DNA from: Gemmatimonadota bacterium
GTDB lineage: Bacteria; Gemmatimonadota; Gemmatimonadetes; Palauibacterales; Palauibacteraceae
Direction of reading: 5' to 3'
Assembly (NCBI GenBank): GCA_029262175.1
Contig: JAJCZV010000036.1
Coordinates: forward strand, 62,001-126,000
DNA length: 64,000 bases
Below the pieces are notes generated by a model, which was given only the letters and a program-made list of their open reading frames with translations, ran no database searches and was not told the DNA's origin. Below are positions 20,748-30,137 of this stretch, piece by piece. The translations under genes were made by a program, and so were the position numbers. Every line of letters starts with the position of its first letter. The first letter of the stretch is position 1.

Positions 20748-21596
20748 TCAGGCCCCGACCTCGAAGCGAACAAAACGTCGGACGGTGAGACCGCCGTCTC
20801 CCTCTTCGAGAAGATCTTTGACCTTCTTGTCCGGATCGCGGACGTAGGTCTGCCAAAGGAGCGCGTTCTCCTCGAAGAACTTGCGCATCCGACCTTCGAC
20901 GATCTTCTCCGCGATCTCGGCTGGCTTTCCTTCTTCTTTCGCCTGCTCGATAAGCAGCGCGCGCTCTCGCGCGATGACTTCTTCCGGGATGTCATCGGGC
21001 GACAAACCCCTCGGGTTCGTCGCGGCAGCATGCATCGCGATCCCGCGAGCCGTCTCTAGCGCCGCCTCGTTGGCACTGGACACCTCGACGACAACGCCGA
21101 TCCGATTCCCGAAATGGACATAGGAGCCCGCCGCACCCTCTTCCTTGAGGTCGTAGCGGACGGCACGACCGAGTTGAACGTTCTCGCCGACTTTTACCCG
21201 CAGTTCGCCAAGCTGGGTCTCGATTTGATCCCCGCCCGCGACGCCAAACAGGGCCTCGCCAGTCACGACCTCGCCATCCGACAGCGGGAGGTCGAGCAGA
21301 CCTTCGGCCACCGCCTTCGCAAAGCCTTCGAACGCGTCGCTTCGAGCGACGAAATCCGTCTCCGTAAGGACTTCGATCATCGCGACAGACCCGCCTCGAG
21401 TCGCGATGTGAACCGTCCCTTCCGACGCCGCTCGCGCGGCCCGTTTTGCAGCTTTTGCGGCACCGCTTTTTCGGAGCAAATCGATGGCCCGTTCCTCTTC
21501 GCCACCGGCCTCCGTGAGCGCCTTCTTGCAGTCCATCATCCCGGCGCCGGTTCTGTCCCTGAGCGCCTTTACGGCAGCAGCCGTGATCTCGGCCAT
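20748..21596 (-). CDS. tsf: Translation elongation factor Ts
   Basis: VKALRDRTGAGMMDCKKALTEAGG; VEVLTETDFVARSDAF. Confidence 0.97.
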   Translation of the reverse strand: MAEITAAAVKALRDRTGAGMMDCKKALTEAGGEEERAIDLLRKSGAAKAAKRAARAASEGTVHIATRGGSVAMIEVLTETDFVARSDAFEGFAKAVAEGLLDLPLSDGEVVTGEALFGVAGGDQIETQLGELRVKVGENVQLGRAVRYDLKEEGAAGSYVHFGNRIGVVVEVSSANEAALETARGIAMHAAATNPRGLSPDDIPEEVIARERALLIEQAKEEGKPAEIAEKIVEGRMRKFFEENALLWQTYVRDPDKKVKDLLEEGDGGLTVRRFVRFEVGA

Positions 21597-21660
21597 GATA
21601 TTCTTCTCTCCCATCGTCGTTTTTTCTTGTGCGTCACCGGTCTGGGGCTAGAAAACCGGC

Positions 21661-21690
21661 AAAAAAAAGGGCCACCGAAGTGGCCCCGGT
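21661..21690 (-). terminator. Intrinsic terminator/attenuator between rpsB and tsf
   Basis: Minus strand GGGGCCAC-TTCG-GTGGCCC followed by TTTTTTTT. Confidence 0.9.
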
Positions 21691-21692
21691 GC

Positions 21693-22760
21693 TCAATCTG
21701 CTTCCGGAGTCCCATCGTCTCTGTTTTCAGCCTTCGCCGCATCTGGCGCCTTTGGCGCTTTGGCGGTCTTGGGCGCCTTGGCTTTGGCTGCCTCTGGTGC
21801 CTTGGCCTTGGCTGCCTCTGGCGCCTTAGCTGCCTCCGGCGCCTTGGCCGGGGTCGCTGCAGCGTTGGCGGTCACCGTCGCGGCTTCCTTGTCCGACTTG
21901 CCCTTGCCCGATTTGCCGTCGGCTCCATCGGGCTGCTGCAAGCGTTGGGCGATGGCCTCCGGGCGCGGCTTCCGGCGCGGCCGCTTCCGGCGTGCGGCTG
22001 CCGCCCCATCTTTTACGTCGCCCGCGTCGCTGGAATACGTGTAGGACTGCGCATCCTTTTCGTCCTTCGTCGGATCCGGAATCTCCTGTCGGGCAGATTC
22101 TATGGTCTCCGAGATGGCCTGCGTGATCAGCTGAACCGATCGAATCGCGTCGTCATTACCAGCAATCGCGATCGTAAGCAGATCGGGATCGGCATTCGTG
22201 TCCGCGATCGCGACGACCGGGATACCGAGCCGGTTGGCCTCCTTGACCGCGATCTCTTCCTTCTTGGCGTCTACGACGAAGATCAGACCCGGTAGGCGCG
22301 TCATGTCTTTAATGCCAGACAGATACCGATCGAGCTTGATCCGTTCGCGCTCGAGGAGCAGACGTTCTTTCTTCGTGTAATACTCGAAGGCCCCTTCCTC
22401 GACCCCGCGCTCGAGATCCTTGAGCCTGCGGATGTTCTTCTTGATCGTCTGGAAGTTCGTGAGCATCCCGCCGAGCCAGCGCTCGGTCACATAGAAAGAT
22501 CCAGATTCCTCCGCGGTCACTCGAACGACAGCCTTGAGCTGCTGCTTCGTGCACACGAAGAGAATCGACTTCCCATCCAAGATGGTCTGATGGACCAGCG
22601 CCTGAGCTCGCTCGAGCTCGCGGAGCGTCTTGTTGAGGTCGATGAGGTAGATCCCGCCGCGCTCGGCGAAAATGTATTTTCGCATCTTCGGATTCCACCG
22701 GTGCGTCTGGTGGCCAAAGTGCACGCCGGCCTTCAAGAGGTCCTTTAAACCAACCGCCAT
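21693..22760 (-). CDS. rpsB: 30S ribosomal protein uS2 with long low-complexity C-terminal extension
   Basis: LLKAGVHFGHQTHRWNPKMRKYIFAERGGIYLIDL; ~110 aa Ala/Lys/Pro-rich tail. Confidence 0.97.
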   Translation of the reverse strand: MAVGLKDLLKAGVHFGHQTHRWNPKMRKYIFAERGGIYLIDLNKTLRELERAQALVHQTILDGKSILFVCTKQQLKAVVRVTAEESGSFYVTERWLGGMLTNFQTIKKNIRRLKDLERGVEEGAFEYYTKKERLLLERERIKLDRYLSGIKDMTRLPGLIFVVDAKKEEIAVKEANRLGIPVVAIADTNADPDLLTIAIAGNDDAIRSVQLITQAISETIESARQEIPDPTKDEKDAQSYTYSSDAGDVKDGAAAARRKRPRRKPRPEAIAQRLQQPDGADGKSGKGKSDKEAATVTANAAATPAKAPEAAKAPEAAKAKAPEAAKAKAPKTAKAPKAPDAAKAENRDDGTPEAD

Positions 22761-22786
22761 ATCTGCTCGCTGTCCGCCTTTTTTGC

Positions 22787-23182
22787 TTATCGTTTAGAGA
22801 ATTGGAAGCGCTTCCGAGCCTTCGGTCGCCCGGGCTTCTTCCGCTCCACGGCTCTTGCGTCGCGTGTGAGCATCCCGTGCGAGCGGAGGGTCCTACGCCG
22901 CTCTTCATCGAATTTGAGAAGCGCCCGAGCGACTCCGAGCCGCGTCGCCTCAGCCTGACCGGTGATCCCGCCGCCGCGAACCCGAACGACAACGTCGTAG
23001 GAGCCGGCCGATTCGGTCACTTCGAGCGGAGCTTCGATCAAAGACCGGTGACGCGGAATCGTGAAGTAGGCTTCGATGGGTTTTCCGTTGATGACGACGG
23101 CGCCTGCGCCGGGTCGCATCGTAATGCGTGCCACCGAGGACTTCCGGCGACCTACACTCTGCACTTGTTCCGTTGCTGCCAA
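22787..23182 (-). CDS. rpsI: 30S ribosomal protein uS9
   Basis: VGRRKSSVARITMRPG ... DARAVERKKPGRPKARKRFQFSKR. Confidence 0.97.
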   Translation of the reverse strand: MAATEQVQSVGRRKSSVARITMRPGAGAVVINGKPIEAYFTIPRHRSLIEAPLEVTESAGSYDVVVRVRGGGITGQAEATRLGVARALLKFDEERRRTLRSHGMLTRDARAVERKKPGRPKARKRFQFSKR

Positions 23183-23199
23183 CGCGTTTCTCCCTATTC

Positions 23200-23637
23200 C
23201 TAGCTTGCGACGGTTTCGAAGGCGCGCGGTCCCTGCGGAGCGTGTGGGTGCTCCGGCCCCGCGTACACCTTGAGTTTCTTGAGCATGTCACGGCCCAGAG
23301 CGTTCTTCGGTAGCATGCCCTTTACGGCCAGCTTGATCACGCGGTCGGGGTGTCGGTCCTGCATTCGACGAAAGGGAATAAAGCTCTCCCCACCCATATA
23401 CCCGGAGTGCCGAAAGTACTCTTTTTGGTCCGCTTTTTTGCCGGTGAGCCGCACTCTCTCGGCATTGATGACGACGACGTAGTCGCCGGTATCCATATGC
23501 GTGCTGTAGATGGGCTTGTGCTTCCCGCGCAGAACGCGGGCGATTTCGGTCGCAAGACGGCCGAGCACGCGGTCCGCGGCGTCCACCACGAACCAGTCTC
23601 GCTCGATCTCCGCCGCCTTCACCGAGTATGTCTTCAT
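23200..23637 (-). CDS. rplM: 50S ribosomal protein uL13
   Basis: [41 protein letters not shown]. Confidence 0.97.
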   Translation of the reverse strand: MKTYSVKAAEIERDWFVVDAADRVLGRLATEIARVLRGKHKPIYSTHMDTGDYVVVINAERVRLTGKKADQKEYFRHSGYMGGESFIPFRRMQDRHPDRVIKLAVKGMLPKNALGRDMLKKLKVYAGPEHPHAPQGPRAFETVAS

Positions 23638-23655
23638 TGGATCCACACCCATTCG

Positions 23656-23685
23656 AAAAAAAACCGCCCCAGCAGGGCGGTGCGC
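23656..23685 (-). terminator. Intrinsic terminator-like hairpin ~20 nt upstream of rplM start
   Basis: Minus strand ACCGCCC-TGCT-GGGGCGGT-TTTTTTTT. Confidence 0.85.
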
Positions 23686-23730
23686 CAAGCAAGTGATAGC
23701 CGGTCAAGCTATGAAGGCGCTCAAACGAAG

Positions 23731-24531
23731 TCAATCACGGTTTCCGCAGCGGGTTAGAGTCGGCCCCGGGGCCTCAAAGCCCCCAGGCTGCGGGCGCTCA
23801 AAACCGTCCGCGTACCCATCGAGGCCGTGTCGGACGACCGCAGCGCGGAGGCGGGCCAAACCGCGCTCCTTGAGTTGGCGCACTCGCTCGCGGCTGACTC
23901 CGATCTCTCGGGAGATTTCACCCAGGCTCCGGGGCCGATCGCACCCAAACCCGAAGTAGCCCCGCAAGACCAGACGCTCGCGTTCGGGGAGATCCACAAA
24001 ACTGGCCTCGAGGGCAGCCCGAAGCCCCTCCCGCTCCAGCAGAACCTCGGTTCCAACGATGGTTTCGTCGGCCAGCACTTCCGCGAGCGCCCAGGCGCCG
24101 CCGGGCACCGGCTCGTCCAGCGAAATCCGGCGGCGTGGCGGGCCACCCCGAGAGGGCCGCTCTTCGTCGCGGGCGATCGCCTGAGTCATCGCACGACGGA
24201 TCCAGAAATGCGCATAACTGATAAAGCGGACGCCCCGTTCCGGATCAAAGCGGTCCGCCGCTCGGACGAGGCCGAGGTTCCCCTCGTTCACCAGGTCATC
24301 GAGCGGGAGGCCTCGACCACGGTACCGGCGCGCCAGAGACACGACAAAACGAAGGTTGGCGGCGACGAGGCGCCTCCTGGCCGCGGCATCGCCGGCTCGG
24401 CAACGGCGGGCCAGATCGGCCTCCTCCTCGGCTTCGAGCAGATGTTCGCGGGAGATGTCGGACAGGTACCGTTCGAAGATGCGCACGGGTGGTTTGCCTG
24501 GGAGAGAATGGAGAGTCGTTGATGGACACAA
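23731..24531 (-). CDS. Sigma-70 family RNA polymerase sigma factor lacking an obvious sigma-3 domain
   Basis: Region 2 (LVAANLRFVVSLARRYRGRGLPLDDLVNEGNLGLVRAADRFDPERGVRFISYAHFWIRRAMTQAIA) and region 4 (SLGEISREIGVSRERVRQLKERGLARLR); only ~13 aa between region 2.4 and SLDEP. Confidence 0.9.
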   Translation of the reverse strand: MCPSTTLHSLPGKPPVRIFERYLSDISREHLLEAEEEADLARRCRAGDAAARRRLVAANLRFVVSLARRYRGRGLPLDDLVNEGNLGLVRAADRFDPERGVRFISYAHFWIRRAMTQAIARDEERPSRGGPPRRRISLDEPVPGGAWALAEVLADETIVGTEVLLEREGLRAALEASFVDLPERERLVLRGYFGFGCDRPRSLGEISREIGVSRERVRQLKERGLARLRAAVVRHGLDGYADGFERPQPGGFEAPGPTLTRCGNRD

Positions 24532-24583
24532 GACTGCCAGGGACGGGCGTCCGTCCTCAGAGACCGCCTGGGTTTTGGAGGGC

Positions 24584-25339
24584 CTACCGAATGCCGTGGA
24601 GGATCCGATCCCAACGGATTTCGGTCAGCCATGGGGCAGCCACGGTCCGCCTTCGGTCGTACGAGTAGTAGACCATCATCGGGCGACCCTTGATCGCGTC
24701 CTGGGGCACGAACCCCCAGTACCGAGAGTCCTCGGAGTTCGATCGGTTGTCTCCCATCACGAAGTAGCTTTCGCGCGGAACAACGAGCGGCCCCCAGTTG
24801 TCGCGGGTCGGGCGGTACCGGCGCCGGCGATCCTTATTGAGGAGATGCTTCCCCTGCCAGGAGAAATGGGCGCTGGGCGTATCTCGAGTGAGGGCCCCCT
24901 TGAGGTATGGCTCGTCGACCGGAACGCCGTTTACGAGGAGCTTCGCGCGACGCATCTCGAGCGTGTCTCCGGGACCGCCGACCACGCGCTTCACGTAGTT
25001 CGTGCGCGGCGGCTGCTCCGCAGAGGCCGGGGGCTCGAACACGACGACGTCGCCGCGCTGCGGCTCGACGAAGGCTGGCAACTCGAGCTCCGTGCCTGGA
25101 ATCTCGGCCCCGTACACCATTTTGTTCACCAAGAGGAAATCGCCCACGAGCAGCGTGTTTTCCATCGAGCCGGTCGGGATCTGAAACGCTTCGATCATGA
25201 AGGTCCGCACGAAGAGGAAAAGCACGAGAGCGACGAGGATCGACTTCGTCCACTCCCACATCCAGCGACCCACGGACTGCCTGGGCATGCGTGCCTGGGC
25301 GAATTCGCTCGCTTGTTCCTGTGGCCTTCCTTCAGTCAT
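24584..25339 (-). CDS. lepB: Signal peptidase I
   Basis: IPTGSMENTLLVGDFLLVNK; NYVKRVVGGPGDTLEMR; GDNRSNSEDSRYWG. Confidence 0.95.
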   Translation of the reverse strand: MTEGRPQEQASEFAQARMPRQSVGRWMWEWTKSILVALVLFLFVRTFMIEAFQIPTGSMENTLLVGDFLLVNKMVYGAEIPGTELELPAFVEPQRGDVVVFEPPASAEQPPRTNYVKRVVGGPGDTLEMRRAKLLVNGVPVDEPYLKGALTRDTPSAHFSWQGKHLLNKDRRRRYRPTRDNWGPLVVPRESYFVMGDNRSNSEDSRYWGFVPQDAIKGRPMMVYYSYDRRRTVAAPWLTEIRWDRILHGIR

Positions 25340-25438
25340 GACCCGTGCCTTCCTCGTAGTCTCTCGGTGGCGTTAGTACGCGGCGTTCGAACCCAAGATC
25401 CACCCCGCTCTCAACCGACTCTCACTGCGCGCCGTGCG

Positions 25439-26929
25439 TCACCAATCTACGTCGATCTGCGCTCGCTGTAGCTTCCCGCTGTAGTCAACGTAGGCGACCT
25501 TGGTCTCGCTGTAGAACTCATATACTTCCCAGCCGCCCTCGCGATGCCCGTTACCCGTCCCCTTTACGCCACCAAAGGGCAGGTGTGCTTCGGCGCCAAT
25601 CGTTGGGGCGTTCACATAAGTGATCCCATTGTCGAGCTCCTGAATCGCTGCAAACGAGGCATTGACGTTCGACGTGTAGATCGCCGACGACAACCCATAC
25701 TGAACCTCGTTGTTGATCTCGAACGCCTCTTCAAGCTCATCGAAGACGATGACCGAAAGCACGGGCCCGAAGATCTCCTCGACCGCGGTCCGATGGTCGC
25801 GCTGCACTCCCGTCAGCACCGTGGGCTCGAAAAACCAGCCGTCATCGAGACCTGCGCCCTCGGCTCGATTGCCGCCGGTCGCGACCGTTGCCCCCTGTTC
25901 TCGGGCGATCTTTACGTAGCGCTCGCACTTCTCTCTCGCCGCCTCATGGATCAAGGGCCCGACGTCTATGCCGGCTTCAAGTCCATCTCCGAGAACGAGC
26001 GACTTCGCTTCATACGTCAGCCGTTCGATGAAGGTGTCGTGGATATCCCGCTGGAGTAGCAGACGGCTCGTAGCGGTACAGCGCTGACCAGCGGTTCCGA
26101 AAGCGCCCCAAAGCACCCCTTCGATCGCAAGGTCGAGATCCGCGTCGGCCATCACGATCTGAGCGTTCTTTCCACCCATTTCGAGCGACAACCGTTTGTG
26201 CATCCGCCCGGCGACTTCTCCGATCAGACTCCCCGTCTCCGTCGAACCCGTGAACGAAAGTCCGGGCACTCCAGGATGCTCCACGATTGCGCGTCCGATC
26301 GTCTCGCCGCGTCCGTGAACGAGTTGGATGACCTCGGGCGGCAAGCCGGCCTCGAGCAGGATCTCGACGAAACAATGCGCTGCGTGCGGAACATCTTCGG
26401 AGGGTTTGTAGATGACGCTGTTGCCGCAGACGAGCGCGGGAAAAATTTTCCAGCTCGGCACGGCCACCGGGAAGTTGAACGGGGTAATGATTCCGAAAAC
26501 CCCGATCGGGCGCCGAAAAGACATGGCCCATTTGTTACGGAGCTCGGAGGGTACGGTATGCCCAAACAGTCGACGGCCTTCGACCGCCGCGTAGTATGCG
26601 GTGTCTATGGCCTCCTGAACATCGCCGCGTGTCTCGTCTAGAACCTTCCCCATCTCGCGAGTCATGACGCGGGCAAGATCTTCTTTCCGCTCAGTAAGAA
26701 GATCGCCGGCCTTCTTGAGCACGAGACCTCGCTCGGGCGCCGGGGTGCGAGACCACGTCTCGAACCCGCGTTGCGCCGACTCCACCGCCGCGTCGAGAGC
26801 AGCCGGATCCGTGTCGGGGAAGAGCCCGATCAGTTCCGAGTTGCGAGCCGGGTTGCGGTTCTCGATGTACTCGTCGTTCGCGGGCTTGGACCATTGGCCC
26901 GCGATGTAGTTTGAAAAGTGCTCCGCCAT
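25439..26929 (-). CDS. Aldehyde dehydrogenase family protein
   Basis: LEMGGKNAQIVMADADLDLA; GTAGQRCTATSRLL catalytic Cys. Confidence 0.93.
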   Translation of the reverse strand: MAEHFSNYIAGQWSKPANDEYIENRNPARNSELIGLFPDTDPAALDAAVESAQRGFETWSRTPAPERGLVLKKAGDLLTERKEDLARVMTREMGKVLDETRGDVQEAIDTAYYAAVEGRRLFGHTVPSELRNKWAMSFRRPIGVFGIITPFNFPVAVPSWKIFPALVCGNSVIYKPSEDVPHAAHCFVEILLEAGLPPEVIQLVHGRGETIGRAIVEHPGVPGLSFTGSTETGSLIGEVAGRMHKRLSLEMGGKNAQIVMADADLDLAIEGVLWGAFGTAGQRCTATSRLLLQRDIHDTFIERLTYEAKSLVLGDGLEAGIDVGPLIHEAAREKCERYVKIAREQGATVATGGNRAEGAGLDDGWFFEPTVLTGVQRDHRTAVEEIFGPVLSVIVFDELEEAFEINNEVQYGLSSAIYTSNVNASFAAIQELDNGITYVNAPTIGAEAHLPFGGVKGTGNGHREGGWEVYEFYSETKVAYVDYSGKLQRAQIDVDW

Positions 26930-26938
26930 AGTGTCTGT

Positions 26939-27574
26939 CTACCGTTCTCTAATTAGCACGAGTTCTTCGTTTTCAATGAACACTTCAGTCACGTTTTCTG
27001 GAATATCGAACAACGCGGCTTGCCCGTCGGACTGAAATCCGAGTTGTTGGATGGCATTCCCAATCAGAAAGGGTGGGACCGGAAAAACGCCAGCCTGTAA
27101 GCTGACGATGTGAAGACGTCCCCGACCACTTCCAACAATCTCGGGATAAACTTCTCCGGACACCCTCGCGGAGTCTCCCATCATCCGCCTCAAGTTTTCG
27201 ACGGCCGCTCCGGCCACCGCAAGTCGGGTCAGATCGAGCATCGCGGTGACATACAGGGTCGAATCGCGCAGGTCGACCGCGGCGTCATCGACACCGTCCG
27301 GAAGCTGTTCGGCGAGCCGGTACTGCAGATAGCTCTGAAGCTCGATTTCGGAGAAACGCGTTTCGCGCGCCCCTTCTCCGTCGACGATCTGGCGGACCGC
27401 CGCTTCGACACCCATCGCGAGTTCGGCGCTCGGCTCGGTCATGACGATTTGCTCTCCACCTCGAGTCCCGAGCCAACCGGCGATGTCCTCACGGAACAAC
27501 CAGCCCGACGCCACGAGCACGACGACGAAGACCAGAAAACCGATACTGGCGAAGAAGCTGCGAATGATGGCCAT
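26939..27574 (-). CDS. Hypothetical single-TM protein
   Basis: N-terminal TM; canonical ATG; fills the gap between neighbouring co-directional genes. Confidence 0.6.
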   Translation of the reverse strand: MAIIRSFFASIGFLVFVVVLVASGWLFREDIAGWLGTRGGEQIVMTEPSAELAMGVEAAVRQIVDGEGARETRFSEIELQSYLQYRLAEQLPDGVDDAAVDLRDSTLYVTAMLDLTRLAVAGAAVENLRRMMGDSARVSGEVYPEIVGSGRGRLHIVSLQAGVFPVPPFLIGNAIQQLGFQSDGQAALFDIPENVTEVFIENEELVLIRER

Positions 27575-27638
27575 AGTCTTCCCTACCCTCTGGTGCCCAA
27601 CCCCTCATAGGAACGTGAACGTAGCACTTCGTCGGCGT

Positions 27639-28241
27639 TCACGATTCGGTGATTTCGTCGGCGAGGGGACAGGATGCCAGTTCGATGTGTCGTGCCCCTT
27701 TCGGTCCAAGCTCGCTTTGCATCAGAGACACGGCACCGATCTCGAAGGATGCCTCGAACCGGAGTTCGTGCAACGCGCGGGCGAGCCCGATGGGAACGGG
27801 CCCGCGCCTGACGCGCGCGAGGGTTACGTGTGGTCGGAACCGCCGCGGGTCGGGCTCGATCCCCTGCGTCGCCAGGGCCGTTTCTACACGTTCGTGCAAT
27901 CGCAGGAGTTGCACGCTCTCGCGCACGCCGATCCACACGACGCGCGCACGGTCCGTTGAGGGAAACGCGCCCGCCCCACCGACGTCTATGGTAAACCGGG
28001 AGTGTCGACCAACGGCGGTGGCCAGGGCGCTGCCGATGGCCGGTATGCGGTCGACCGTCGTTTCACCGATAAAGCGGAGGGTCGCGTGGAGTTGCTCTGT
28101 CGGCGCCCAGCGTAGTTCATCGAGTCGTCGCGCGGCCCGGGTAGCCGCCTCGAGTTCGCGCCGCACCACCGAAGGCAGCGCGATCGCGACGAAGAGTCTC
28201 GCAGAGTCGGCACGGCCGGTGTACTCTCCGCCGTCGCTCAC
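27639..28241 (-). CDS. thpR: RNA 2',3'-cyclic phosphodiesterase (ThpR/LigT)
   Basis: Two HxTLxR motifs: LHATLRFIG and PHVTLARVR; GTG start inferred. Confidence 0.9.
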   Translation of the reverse strand: MSDGGEYTGRADSARLFVAIALPSVVRRELEAATRAARRLDELRWAPTEQLHATLRFIGETTVDRIPAIGSALATAVGRHSRFTIDVGGAGAFPSTDRARVVWIGVRESVQLLRLHERVETALATQGIEPDPRRFRPHVTLARVRRGPVPIGLARALHELRFEASFEIGAVSLMQSELGPKGARHIELASCPLADEITES

Positions 28242-28277
28242 CGCAGTGGGCTCGGACTCGCCAAGGGACAGCGGCGC

Positions 28278-28901
28278 ATGATCCTTCTTCTCGACAACTA
28301 TGACTCCTTCGCTTTCAATCTCGCGAGGTTCCTCGAGGAACTCGGAGAGACCGTGACGGTGCGACGGAGCGACCATGTCTCGCTAGCGGAGCTAGAGGCT
28401 TCGCCGCCTTCACACATCGTGATCTCCCCCGGCCCATGCACGCCAGACGAAGCGGGGGTGTCCGTCGAGGTGATCCAGCGGCTCGGCGAGCACGTGCCGA
28501 TCCTGGGGGTGTGTCTGGGTCACCAGTGCATCGCTCGAGCCCTCGGAGGTCGAATCATGCGAGCGAAGCGCCCCATGCATGGACGACTGGACCAGGTCGC
28601 CCATGATGGGACCGGCCTCTTCACCGGGTTGCCGCAGCCACTCCAGGTGACTCGCTATCACTCGCTGGTGGTGGACCCCGAACAGCCCGGTCGCGGCTTG
28701 AGCGTCAGCGCTCGTAGCCCCGCTGGCGAAGTCATGGCGCTCGAGCACGCCGCTTGGCCGGTGTGGGGGGTCCAGTTCCACCCGGAAGCGGTGCTTACGT
28801 TTGGAGGCCAGCGGCTCTTGGCCAATTTCTTGGCTCTCGGCCGTGGGGCCGATCCAGAAACGGTTGGAATCGCGGCCTCACCCTGCGCCGACCTGCCCTA
28901 G
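28278..28901 (+). CDS. Anthranilate/aminodeoxychorismate synthase glutamine amidotransferase subunit
   Basis: LLLDNYDSFAFNLARFL; GVCLGHQCIARALGG; WGVQFHPEAVLT. Confidence 0.94.
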   Translation: MILLLDNYDSFAFNLARFLEELGETVTVRRSDHVSLAELEASPPSHIVISPGPCTPDEAGVSVEVIQRLGEHVPILGVCLGHQCIARALGGRIMRAKRPMHGRLDQVAHDGTGLFTGLPQPLQVTRYHSLVVDPEQPGRGLSVSARSPAGEVMALEHAAWPVWGVQFHPEAVLTFGGQRLLANFLALGRGADPETVGIAASPCADLP

Positions 28902-28911
28902 TGCGGTTCGC

Positions 28912-30129
28912 TCACGCTTCCAGAGTGGTCGAAATCCGCGCACCTCGCTCAAGGGTTCGGTGGACGGGGCATCGCTCCGCGATTTCGATGAGTCGCCGCC
29001 GCTGCGCATCGTCCAGCGGCCCTTCTAGAGACAAACTTCTTTGGATCACGTCGATTTGCGCTCCCTTTTCGCACTCGGCGCAATCGGCGAGGTGTTCGCG
29101 GCTATGCTCGAGACGAACCTGCGCCGCCTCCAGCGGCCAGCCTTTCCGATCCGCGTACATACGCAGCGTCATCGAAGTACACGCTCCGAGTCCCGCAAGA
29201 AGCAAGTCGTAGGGTGTCGGGCCTCGGTCCGTGCCTCCGACGCGGATCGGTTCGTCCGCACGCAACGAGTGACGTCCCGCTCGAATCTCGGTTTGGAATC
29301 CGCCGCTGGCCGTGCGCGTGACGACGCTGCCTTCGCCCGCGATCGGCAGGGCGGGAGCGTCGTCTCGACCCGCGAGGTATCGATCCGCCCAAGCGGCCAA
29401 AACGAGGCCGACGTATTGGGAGTCGGACGAGTCGGTGAGGAGATGATTCGCGCGATCGAGGGAGAGGAAGCTCTTCGGGTGTCGCGCGGCGCGGTAGATC
29501 CGCTCCGCGTTCGAGATGTCGACGATCTCATCGACGGGGGAATGACAGATCAAGAGCGACGCGGAGAGCCGCCCGATCGCTTCTTCGCTGCACGCCTCGC
29601 TTATGTCGTCGAGGAACTGCTTTTTTATTCGAAAAGATCTTCCGCCAATGTCGACTTCCGCCTCGCCCGTCGTCTCGATCTCGGTACGGCCCGCACGAAA
29701 GAGGCGTTCGACGTGGGCGGGCTCGGACGGAGCGCCGATCGTCGCGACAGCCCGCACCCCATCCAAGCGAGCGGCCGCGGCAAGAACCGCGGCCCCGCCG
29801 AGGGAATGGCCGACGAGCAACTCGGGCGCCGAGTGCTCTGCTTCCAGGTAGTCGGCGGCCGCGACCAGATCCGCAACGTTTGAGGAGAAGTTGGTGTCGG
29901 CGAACTCCCCGGAACTTTCTCCCAGACCGGTGAAGTCGAATCTCAGTACACCGATGCCTTGGGCCGCCAACGCGCGGCTGATGTGGACGACGGCGTTCAG
30001 ATTCTTCGAACAAGTAAAACAGTGTGCGAAGATCGCGAAGGCTCGAGGTTCCTGATCCAAAGGCAACTCGAGACGTGCGGCGAGCGTCTCCCCCGTTCCT
30101 CCTGAGAACTCGATTCGGGGCGCTGACAT
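28912..30129 (-). CDS. Bifunctional alpha/beta hydrolase - OsmC family protein
   Basis: N-terminal hydrolase GHSLGG; C-terminal OsmC (GPTPYDLLLAGLGACTSMTLRMYADRKGWPLE, AERCPVHRTLE). Confidence 0.9.
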   Translation of the reverse strand: MSAPRIEFSGGTGETLAARLELPLDQEPRAFAIFAHCFTCSKNLNAVVHISRALAAQGIGVLRFDFTGLGESSGEFADTNFSSNVADLVAAADYLEAEHSAPELLVGHSLGGAAVLAAAARLDGVRAVATIGAPSEPAHVERLFRAGRTEIETTGEAEVDIGGRSFRIKKQFLDDISEACSEEAIGRLSASLLICHSPVDEIVDISNAERIYRAARHPKSFLSLDRANHLLTDSSDSQYVGLVLAAWADRYLAGRDDAPALPIAGEGSVVTRTASGGFQTEIRAGRHSLRADEPIRVGGTDRGPTPYDLLLAGLGACTSMTLRMYADRKGWPLEAAQVRLEHSREHLADCAECEKGAQIDVIQRSLSLEGPLDDAQRRRLIEIAERCPVHRTLERGARISTTLEA

Positions 30130-30137
30130 ACCGACTC

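Noticed and set aside
21740-21850. CRISPR-like short repeat in rpsB 3' end
   Set aside because: Imperfect in-frame coding repeat (AKAPEAA), no spacers; explained by the low-complexity tail.
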